From Actinomycetota bacterium (GTDB taxonomy: Bacteria; Actinomycetota; Actinomycetes; Nanopelagicales; Nanopelagicaceae), in contig CANNDP010000035.1 of the NCBI GenBank assembly GCA_947503395.1, positions 1 to 9,384 of the forward strand: a DNA stretch of 9,384 nucleotides. Reading direction: 5' to 3'. A program made the position numbers and the translations under genes. Below are positions 1 through 5,789 of the stretch, in pieces. Position 1 is the first letter of the stretch. The number at the start of each line of letters is the position of its first letter. A model generated the notes under the pieces. It did not search any database, was not told the origin of the DNA, and saw nothing but the letters and a program-made list of their open reading frames with translations.

Positions 1-2
1 TT

Positions 3-137
3 CGAGTCGAACCTACTGAAGAGGCAAAGGCTGCGGTCTATGCAGCTTATGAAGAGTATGACTATGCGCCATTTGATACCACAGGATCAGGAGAGGCAGT
101 TCGCCTTGATGATTACCAAGTTGGAGAGAATCGCTAG
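3..137 (+). CDS. C-terminal end of an unidentified protein (5' end outside the window)
   Basis: The third forward frame is open from the window edge to a TAG at 135-137 and encodes 44 residues. Of the other two frames, one stops almost at once and the other gives an unnatural Met/Arg/Gln-rich peptide. The visible tail is acidic and aromatic (EEAKAAVYAAYEEYDYAPFD, then a Gly/Ser/Asp-rich end, VGENR). A helix ending in a Tyr-rich stretch loosely recalls the C-terminus of FGGY sugar kinases, but that is only an impression and no family is assigned. The gene is followed 13 nt later by a strong terminator, so it ends its own transcription unit and is not part of the ABC operon downstream. Confidence 0.7.
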   Translation, partial: RVEPTEEAKAAVYAAYEEYDYAPFDTTGSGEAVRLDDYQVGENR

Positions 138-150
138 TTAACGCAAGGTT

Positions 151-190
151 AAATCCCCGATACTAATTACAGTATCGGGGATTTTTGTTT
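151..190 (+). terminator. Strong Rho-independent terminator
   Basis: A perfect 14-bp stem (151-164 paired with 171-184) has a CCCCGATAC core and a 6-nt loop (AATTAC, 165-170), and runs into a T-rich tract (TTTTTGTTT, 182-190). It ends the gene at 3-137 and isolates the ABC operon, which must then have its own promoter in the 87 nt that follow. Confidence 0.93.
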
Positions 191-200
191 ACCCAATATT
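187..200 (+). promoter_or_regulatory. Candidate regulator-binding motif (PHO-box-like), upstream of ABC operon
   Basis: GTTTACCCAATATT lies just after the terminator stem and 7 nt before the proposed -35 element. Its first seven bases match 6/7 of the GTTCACC unit known from streptomycete and mycobacterial PHO boxes. A second 11-nt unit at 198 is poor. A 12/14-identical copy occurs upstream of the phytase-like gene (7332-7345, minus strand), in the same orientation relative to its gene. The similarity is seen; the regulatory role is inferred. Confidence 0.35.
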
Positions 201-207
201 CGATTGA

Positions 208-236
208 TTGCAAGGATTAATCTACTCAAATTTAAT
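208..236 (+). promoter_or_regulatory. Predicted promoter of the ABC transporter operon
   Basis: TTGCAA (208-213, 4/6 to the sigma-70 -35 consensus) and TTTAAT (231-236, 5/6 to the -10 consensus) are separated by exactly 17 nt. Transcription would begin near 243, giving a leader of about 34 nt before the ATG at 277. The element lies in the only non-coding stretch between the upstream terminator and the operon. The in-frame TTG that could extend the first protein is itself the first part of this -35, which argues against that longer start. Confidence 0.5.
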
Positions 237-267
237 AGTTGGGAACTTGACTTCTGCCACCGACGTT

Positions 268-272
268 AGGAG
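268..272 (+). promoter_or_regulatory. Ribosome binding site fixing the start of the solute-binding protein
   Basis: AGGAG lies 4 nt before the ATG at 277. The codons just after that ATG give a clean signal peptide. An in-frame TTG at 208 would add 23 residues ahead of the signal peptide and has no comparable site upstream. Confidence 0.75.
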
Positions 273-276
273 TCGC

Positions 277-1404
277 ATGAAAAAGAAATCTTTACGCGCT
301 GTAGTTGGCATCGTGCTAGCACTAGCGCTATCTTCAAATTTTGCAATCGCTCAAGCAGCACCAAAGAAACCAGCACAAGCTCAATCCGCAGCAGATGTGG
401 GTGGACTCAAGGAATTAATTAAGCTTGCAAAGAAAGAGGGCGAGCTAAACACCATCGCTCTTCCAGATTACTGGGCAAATTACGGAAATGTAATCAAGCG
501 CTTCTCTGAGAAGTATGGGATTAAGGTAAATTCCTATGATCCAGAGGCAAGCTCAGCTGAGGAATTAGTGGCAGTTCGCACCCTCAAGGGTCAAGATCGT
601 ATGCCAGATGTCTTGGACGTAGGTCTGCAATTTGCAGTGCAGGGCGCACAAGAAGGACTCCTGGCTCCATATAAAGTCACAACTTGGAAAGACATTCCAG
701 ATGCAGCTAAGGATCCCAAGGGTCTTTGGTATCAAGATTACGGCGGATATATCGCTATCGGTTATGACGCCAATATCGTTAAGACTCCACCAAAGTCTTT
801 TGCAGATCTTCTAAACCCAATCTATAAGAATCAAGTAGCGCTTAATGGCGATCCAACTGCCTCCAACTCAGCCTTCCTCTCAGTAATGGCAACATCCGTC
901 GCCGCAGGTGGAGGAGTAAAGGGTGCTAACAACATTCAATTTGGACTTGAATATTGGCAGAAGATGAAAGCTTCTGGAAATTTCGTTCCCGTGGCAGCAA
1001 ATCCTTCTACTGTGGCAGCAGGTCAAACCCCAATACTCCTAGATTGGGATTACCTACATGCTAAGTACAAGGACCAAGCAGGAAAGGTTGACTGGAAAGT
1101 GGTTGTTCCATCAGATGGTTTGCTCGGTGGGTTTTACGCGCAAGCTATTGTGAAGAACTCTCCGCATCCTGCTGCAGCTCGTTTGTGGCAAGAGTTCCTA
1201 TATAGCGATGAAGGTCAGAACTTGTGGTTGCAGGGAGGCGCTCGTCCGATCCGCCTTGATGCAATGGTGAAAGCCAAGACCCAAAACGCAGCTGCCTACG
1301 CGCTCTTGCCAGCTACACCAAAAAACGCAAAGCCGGTCTTCCCATCCTTGCAGCAGCAACTACTAGCTAAGGCTCTGTTAACTCCCGCTTGGCCTAAGTT
1401 GTAG
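277..1404 (+). CDS. ABC transporter extracellular solute-binding protein
   Basis: This 375-residue exported protein would capture the substrate outside the membrane and deliver it to the two permeases encoded next. It opens with a classic signal peptide: KKK at 2-4, a hydrophobic core over about residues 8-22, and AxA cleavage choices ending at A25 or A27. The mature part is a full-length family 1-type periplasmic-binding fold, with the usual start 'LIKLAKKEGELNTIALPDYW' and the late block ARLWQEFLYSDEGQ near residues 301-314. I know this type from actinobacterial transporters usually labelled spermidine/putrescine-, iron- or phosphonate-like, but the ligand is not readable. The protein contains no cysteine at all, so it cannot be a lipoprotein, which is unusual for a monoderm binding protein. 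It is first in the operon, ahead of a hairpin that may favour its expression. Confidence 0.9.
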   Translation: MKKKSLRAVVGIVLALALSSNFAIAQAAPKKPAQAQSAADVGGLKELIKLAKKEGELNTIALPDYWANYGNVIKRFSEKYGIKVNSYDPEASSAEELVAVRTLKGQDRMPDVLDVGLQFAVQGAQEGLLAPYKVTTWKDIPDAAKDPKGLWYQDYGGYIAIGYDANIVKTPPKSFADLLNPIYKNQVALNGDPTASNSAFLSVMATSVAAGGGVKGANNIQFGLEYWQKMKASGNFVPVAANPSTVAAGQTPILLDWDYLHAKYKDQAGKVDWKVVVPSDGLLGGFYAQAIVKNSPHPAAARLWQEFLYSDEGQNLWLQGGARPIRLDAMVKAKTQNAAAYALLPATPKNAKPVFPSLQQQLLAKALLTPAWPKL

Positions 1405-1424
1405 TACTGCCTGAAAACGTTTGA

Positions 1425-1461
1425 GTAGCGAAAGTTGGTTCGAGGGTCCAACTTTCGCTAC
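1425..1461 (+). promoter_or_regulatory. Intra-operon hairpin between binding-protein and permease genes
   Basis: GTAGCGAAAGTTGG (1425-1438) pairs perfectly with 1448-1461 (14 bp) around a 9-nt loop. No U-tract follows, so it is not a standard terminator. Its place, in the only sizeable gap of the operon and directly after the binding-protein gene, fits a 3' stabiliser, RNA-processing site or partial attenuator that would raise the binding protein relative to the membrane components. The stem is seen; the role is inferred from other operons that start with a binding protein. Confidence 0.6.
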
Positions 1462-1504
1462 ACAAATGATCTAGCTTTGCACAATAACAATGAAGGGTTA
1501 AATA

Positions 1505-2347
1505 ATGCTTAAGAGATCGGGGCTAATCGGCTTAGCCCCGCTCTTAATCTATATGGCAATATTCTTAGGCCTGCCTCTTACGGCCGTTTTTAGATTTTCA
1601 TTCTTAAATTCAGAAAATGAATTCACTTTAAATAACTTTGCCACGATAAGTAATGGAATATATCGAGAAGGCTTTATCTTAAGTTCGCAACTATCCCTGG
1701 TTTCAGCCCTGATTTCACTCGTTTTTGGCTTCCTATTTGCCTATGCCTTGGCCACCACAAAATGGTCCTATTTGAGAAAGTTGGTTTCTACCGCCTCTGG
1801 AGTGCTAGCAAATACTGGCGGGGTTCCTCTTGCTTTTATGTTTATTGCAGTTCTTGGCACCTATGGAGCCCTGACAACATTTCTAAAGGACATTGGCATT
1901 GAGCTATATGGGGGAAGCTGGACGCTCTACTCGTTCTCAGGACTATTAATTGTCTATCTATACTTCCAAGTTCCATTGATGGTCTTGATTTCTCTGCCCG
2001 TGCTTGAAAATATAAAAATTGAGTGGCGTGATGCAGCCTCATCCCTTGGCGCAAGTAATTCCACCTATTGGCGTAGAGTCTTAATTCCGATCCTAACGCC
2101 ACAACTCCTAGGTTTCTTTCTCCTTCTTTTTGCTAACTCTTTCGCTGCCTATGCTACGGCTGCAGCGTTAACCAGTGGATCACTTGCTTTAGTTCCAGTC
2201 CAGATCGCATCTTTGATTAGTTCAAATGTCCAAGTCGATGGGGCTAACACTGCTATGGCTCTTGGGCTTGGGATGGTTATCTTAGTTGGCATCTCAACTA
2301 TAGGTTATGCGTTATTGGAAAAAAGGACTTCCCAATGGCGGCGATGA
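1505..2347 (+). CDS. ABC transporter permease, PotB-like
   Basis: An integral membrane subunit (280 aa) that forms half of the translocation channel. About six hydrophobic segments are visible, beginning at residues 7-30. The cytoplasmic EAA loop that docks on the ATPase is clear at about 173-200 (EWRDAASSLGAS, then RRVLIPIL), with the invariant Gly at 182 and the following hydrophobic-Pro motif. Length and motif layout fit the PotB/FbpB/PhnU-type BPD_transp_1 permeases (polyamine, iron or phosphonate importers) rather than sugar permeases. The start is supported by AAGGG at 1493-1497, 7 nt before the ATG. Its 3' end overlaps the next permease gene by 13 nt, so the two are very likely translationally coupled and work as a heterodimer. 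Confidence 0.92.
   Translation: MLKRSGLIGLAPLLIYMAIFLGLPLTAVFRFSFLNSENEFTLNNFATISNGIYREGFILSSQLSLVSALISLVFGFLFAYALATTKWSYLRKLVSTASGVLANTGGVPLAFMFIAVLGTYGALTTFLKDIGIELYGGSWTLYSFSGLLIVYLYFQVPLMVLISLPVLENIKIEWRDAASSLGASNSTYWRRVLIPILTPQLLGFFLLLFANSFAAYATAAALTSGSLALVPVQIASLISSNVQVDGANTAMALGLGMVILVGISTIGYALLEKRTSQWRR
2323..2327 (+). promoter_or_regulatory. Ribosome binding site deciding the start of the second permease
   Basis: AAGGA lies 7 nt before the ATG at 2335. A second in-frame ATG at 2344 forms an ATGA overlap with the first permease's stop but would be 16 nt from this site. The upstream ATG is therefore preferred. Confidence 0.55.
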
Positions 2348-3117
2348 ACTTAGTAAGTAGTGCAGTCCGGGGCTTAATCATTCTTGTCGGTATTTCATTC
2401 TTTGCAATTCCAGTTTACGCAGCCTCTAATTTTGCTTTTGAAGATGGCAAGGGTGGATATAGCGCAGAACCAATTAGGAGCGCAGCTGGCAATCAAGAAT
2501 TAATGCAATCTCTCTCCCTTACACTACAGATAGCTTTTGGCACGGTGTTATTGACGCTTCTTTTGCTCATTCCAACGGTTGCGTATCTACACCTTGTCAT
2601 CCCTGGGGCACGTGCATGGGTGGAATTCCTAACACTAACGCCATTAGTGATTCCACCCATCGTGCAGGCCGTTGGATTCCTTTATTCAATGCCAACTTGG
2701 CTCAAATCAACCCCAAATTCGCTGATATTTGCCTATGTAATCCTGGCTCTGCCTTTTAGCTATCGAGCTATCGATGCATCCTTTGCCACAATCGATGCTC
2801 GCACTTTATATGACGCCTCTCGCTCACTTGGAGCTAGTTTTAGTGCAGCTATTCGCAAAGTTTTAATCCCTAATGTCTTAACCGGAATTTATGGAGCCAT
2901 ATTTTTAACCATTGCTCTGGTGCTTGGTGAATTTGCTTATGCCTCACTACTTCTCTGGGACACCTTTCCAACAGAGCTAGCAGTTGCTGGCATGGCAAAT
3001 GCTTCAACAGCGGTTGCACTCTCTGTTCTTAGCTTGCTTGGCGTATGGCTAATTTTAATTGGCATAAATCTCTTTAATCGAAAGAGCAGAACTCTAGTTA
3101 CTGCAGGAGCTAAATAG
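2335..3117 (+). CDS. ABC transporter permease, PotC-like
   Basis: The second channel subunit (260 aa), paired with the PotB-like permease encoded just upstream. It shows an N-terminal membrane segment (about residues 9-30), an external stretch rich in Gly/Ser/Glu, and about five more hydrophobic segments. The EAA loop is at about 155-185 (LYDASRSLGASF, then RKVLIPNV), with Gly166 at the invariant position. The two EAA loops are similar but not identical, as expected for heterodimeric importers. A 13-nt overlap with the upstream gene and a 16-nt gap to the ATPase gene place it firmly in the operon. An alternative start at 2344 would remove only three residues. Confidence 0.92.
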   Translation: MAAMNLVSSAVRGLIILVGISFFAIPVYAASNFAFEDGKGGYSAEPIRSAAGNQELMQSLSLTLQIAFGTVLLTLLLLIPTVAYLHLVIPGARAWVEFLTLTPLVIPPIVQAVGFLYSMPTWLKSTPNSLIFAYVILALPFSYRAIDASFATIDARTLYDASRSLGASFSAAIRKVLIPNVLTGIYGAIFLTIALVLGEFAYASLLLWDTFPTELAVAGMANASTAVALSVLSLLGVWLILIGINLFNRKSRTLVTAGAK

Positions 3118-3133
3118 CGATGGGGGAGAAGTA

Positions 3134-4177
3134 ATGTCAAAGGTCCATCTTGCGGGTGTTAAGAAAGCTTATGGCAAGACAATTGCTCTCGAGCATTTAG
3201 AGCTTGAGATAGAGCAAGGATCTCTAGTTACTCTCCTTGGTCCATCAGGCTGCGGAAAGACCACAGCGCTTAGAATTTTAGCTGGATTAACGAAAGAGGA
3301 TTCAGGTCAAGTTTTCTTTGATTCATTAGACATAACCAATACATCTGCGGCAGACCGTGACATTGGCATGGTCTTTCAAGCCTATAGCCTCTTTCCAAAT
3401 ATGACTGCTCGGCAGAATGTCGAATTTGGACTGCGCACAAGAAAAATAAATAAAAGTGAGATTGATTCTCGAGTCAATAAAATCTTTGAAATTATTGAAT
3501 TAGGAAGCCAGATTGATCGCTACCCCCATCAACTCTCTGGCGGTCAACAACAGCGAGTGGCACTAGCCCGCGCCATTGTGGTTCGCCCAAAAGTATTGCT
3601 TTTAGATGAGCCACTCTCAGCACTTGATGCTCAAGTTCGAGATCAACTCAGAGATGAAATCAAGCGAGTACAACGTGAGTTTGGTATCACCACATTATTT
3701 GTCACCCATGATCAGGAGGAGGCGATGACGATTTCAGATCGTGTCGGTGTGATGGATAAGGGTAGATTGCTACAAATCGATACCCCACAAAAAGTCTATG
3801 CCCAGCCAATTAACCCAACAGTTGCAAGGTTTATTGGGATCATGAATGAGGTTCCTGCAGTGGTTTCCGGAAATACTGTTGCAACTTTAGGCTCAAATTT
3901 TGCCTTAGCAAATGAATCAAGCTTTGCTTCAGGAAGTAAGAATCTAAAAGCCTTGATTCGTCCTGAGGCGATTGAAATTGTCGAACCAAACCATATTGGA
4001 GTTGCAGGCAAAATTAGTAGTATTTCATTTCTTGGTCCGATTGCTATGGTGCAGATTTCACTGGAGCGCAGCGTTGATATCCGCGCCGTCTTGCCAGCTG
4101 CCATGATTGATCGTTATCGGATGGGTCAAGTAGTCCATGTCACCTCATCTGCCAAGTCCCTAATTGTTACTGAGTAA
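3134..4177 (+). CDS. ABC transporter ATP-binding protein, PotA-like with C-terminal TOBE-like region
   Basis: The cytoplasmic ATPase (347 aa) that powers the importer. All motifs are intact: Walker A GPSGCGKTT at 36-44, Q-loop Gln82 in MVFQAYSLFP, signature LSGGQQQR at 134-141, Walker B LLLDEP at 155-160, D-loop around 163-165 and the switch His192 in THDQEEA. The part after about residue 240 has the beta-rich look of a TOBE domain, as in the PotA/FbpC/PhnT group of ATPases. A strong site (GGGGGAG, 3122-3128) precedes the ATG. The stop TAA shares its last A with the ATG of the phosphoesterase gene (TAATG), so the downstream enzyme is probably made by re-initiating ribosomes in step with the ATPase. 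Confidence 0.95.
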   Translation: MSKVHLAGVKKAYGKTIALEHLELEIEQGSLVTLLGPSGCGKTTALRILAGLTKEDSGQVFFDSLDITNTSAADRDIGMVFQAYSLFPNMTARQNVEFGLRTRKINKSEIDSRVNKIFEIIELGSQIDRYPHQLSGGQQQRVALARAIVVRPKVLLLDEPLSALDAQVRDQLRDEIKRVQREFGITTLFVTHDQEEAMTISDRVGVMDKGRLLQIDTPQKVYAQPINPTVARFIGIMNEVPAVVSGNTVATLGSNFALANESSFASGSKNLKALIRPEAIEIVEPNHIGVAGKISSISFLGPIAMVQISLERSVDIRAVLPAAMIDRYRMGQVVHVTSSAKSLIVTE

Positions 4178-5748
4178 TGTCCTCACCATTTTTTGCCAGC
4201 TCAATAACAAAGGGCGTTGCCAATAGCCATGGTTGGCGTCATCTGCTATTGGATAGAGCAGATAGCCATATTGGAAAACCATTGGGCCCAGTCAAGAAGT
4301 CCTTGATAAATCTGATTCATATCACCGATACTCACATCTGTGATGCTCAATCACCTGCCAGAGTTGAATACCTAGATCGCTACGCAGATCCGCATCATCC
4401 AGCATCAAGCATTGTTGGAACTCTAATTGGCACTTATCGAGCCCATGAGATTTTAACCACGCAGGTCTTGGAGAGTGCGGTGCAGGCAATAAATCGGATT
4501 GATCTGGCACCGGTCACAAAAACAGCAATTAGCGCAGTTCTAATCACCGGAGATCTAACCGATAATGCCCAATCCAATGAATTAGATTGGCTAACCACAC
4601 TACTTCTTGGTGGAAAATTGCGAGCTGATAGTGGCGCTAAAGATAAGTGGGAGGGAGTTGGAGGCGAGTTTTACTCGCCATTTTTCTGGAATCCACATGG
4701 GACTCCGAAAGGGGAGCGCAATGATTTTCCTCGGGATTTATATGGTTTTCCCACAATTCCAGAGTTACTACACGCCATTCGCCAACCCTTCTATTCCTCT
4801 GGTCTTAAATATCCATTTCTAGCGGTTCATGGAAATCATGATGCGCTTCTGCAGGGAACTGTCGTACCTAATGAAGAGCTACGAGAATCGGTGACCTCTG
4901 ATGAGAAGATATTTGAGCTCTCTGATGAGGAAGCGCTACAAGCGCTCTCAAAAGTCTCTGAGCAGGGACCAGCTGCCTATCCCTCACCAATTGCTCCAAA
5001 GGTCATGACGGTAAGTGCTGATGAGTCTAGAGATTTTCTCTCTCCAATTGAGTGGAACATTAACTTCTATCGTGAAGATGAAGATAATGGAATTTCAAGT
5101 CAGCATCTTGGAAGTGATAGAAAGTACTGGCGAAAAGATTATGAATCAATCATCATCCTTGCTCTAGATACCGTTAATCCATTTGGAGGTTGGCAAGGAT
5201 CTATTGATCAAGAGCAATTCAATTGGCTTAAGGAGCAGGTCGAGCAGATCAAAGATAAGTACATCGTAATTACTAGCCATCATCCAATTCAAGATATCTA
5301 CAACGGATATAGCCCATCGGCTAGGCGAGTGCTAGGTGCAGAGATTGAAAGCTATCTAATTACTAAGCCGGCGGTTATCGCTTGGATCTGCGGCCATACT
5401 CATCGACATCGAATCGCCTACTTTGGTCCCGATATTACAAGAGGTTTCTATCAAATTGAAACGTCATCGCTAATTGATTGGCCACAACAGGGGCGCATCA
5501 TTGAAATCTTTTTAACTCAAGACGATGAAATCTGCATTGCCAGCACAGTCTTTAATCACCAGGGCTCAATCCTTCCTGATTATGAGCATTTAAGACTGGA
5601 TGAAGTTAATGAACTATCTGGGTTATCCCGCATTCTCTCCCTCAATGATTGGCAGCGGCGCGGCGGGATCTTTGCCATTGAGAATAATGAGGGCGAAGGC
5701 AGTGATCGCAACTCGATTCTCTGCCTGCCGAAGCGAGTGCTTTACTAG
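4177..5748 (+). CDS. Metallophosphoesterase, PPA1498-type (TIGR03767 family)
   Basis: A 523-residue calcineurin-fold phosphoesterase with a complete two-metal site: DTH (D51, H53), GDLTDN (D126), GNHD (N220, H221), SHHP (H368/H369) and CGHTHRH (H407, H409). The stretch before the fold (HGWRHLLL, then DSHIGKPLG) and the long insert between GDLTDN and GNHD fit the actinobacterial PPA1498 family, whose substrate is unknown to me. There is no signal peptide or membrane segment, so the enzyme should act in the cytoplasm. Its one-base overlap with the ATPase gene makes it the fifth member of the transporter operon. The inference is that it hydrolyses a phosphoester imported by this transporter, perhaps a phosphodiester such as a glycerophosphodiester, but the sequence does not prove this. 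Its stop codon lies inside a hairpin. Confidence 0.88.
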   Translation: MSSPFFASSITKGVANSHGWRHLLLDRADSHIGKPLGPVKKSLINLIHITDTHICDAQSPARVEYLDRYADPHHPASSIVGTLIGTYRAHEILTTQVLESAVQAINRIDLAPVTKTAISAVLITGDLTDNAQSNELDWLTTLLLGGKLRADSGAKDKWEGVGGEFYSPFFWNPHGTPKGERNDFPRDLYGFPTIPELLHAIRQPFYSSGLKYPFLAVHGNHDALLQGTVVPNEELRESVTSDEKIFELSDEEALQALSKVSEQGPAAYPSPIAPKVMTVSADESRDFLSPIEWNINFYREDEDNGISSQHLGSDRKYWRKDYESIIILALDTVNPFGGWQGSIDQEQFNWLKEQVEQIKDKYIVITSHHPIQDIYNGYSPSARRVLGAEIESYLITKPAVIAWICGHTHRHRIAYFGPDITRGFYQIETSSLIDWPQQGRIIEIFLTQDDEICIASTVFNHQGSILPDYEHLRLDEVNELSGLSRILSLNDWQRRGGIFAIENNEGEGSDRNSILCLPKRVLY

Positions 5749-5785
5749 CAAAGGCGAGAGCTACATCGCCTTTGCTAGTTATTTA
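5744..5785 (+). terminator. Hairpin terminator between convergent genes
   Basis: ACTAGCAAAGGCGA (5744-5757) pairs over 14 bp with 5766-5779 around an 8-nt loop. A short, imperfect T-rich tail (TTATTT, 5779-5784) follows on the plus strand. The phosphoesterase stop TAG (5746-5748) lies within the left arm. On the minus strand the stem is followed by AAAG, so it is a poor terminator for the phytase-like gene, though the structure could still protect that 3' end. Confidence 0.75.
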
Positions 5786-5789
5786 GGTC

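Noticed and set aside
208..276. Longer start (TTG at 208) for the solute-binding protein
   Set aside because: It would place 23 non-signal residues before a clear signal peptide, has no ribosome site, and coincides with the proposed -35 element. ATG 277 has AGGAG 4 nt upstream.
1425..1461. Rho-independent terminator after the binding-protein gene
   Set aside because: The stem is followed by ACAAATGATC, with no U-tract, and the next gene clearly belongs to the same transporter. It is treated as an intra-operon hairpin instead.
2344..2346. Alternative ATG for the second permease forming a tidy ATGA overlap
   Set aside because: The AAGGA site is 16 nt away from it but 7 nt from the ATG at 2335. 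The difference is only three residues.
277..4177. Naming the transporter as polyamine (potABCD), iron (fbp/afu) or phosphonate (phnSTUV) specific
   Set aside because: These families share the same architecture and the ligand-contact residues cannot be assigned by eye, so no gene symbols are given.
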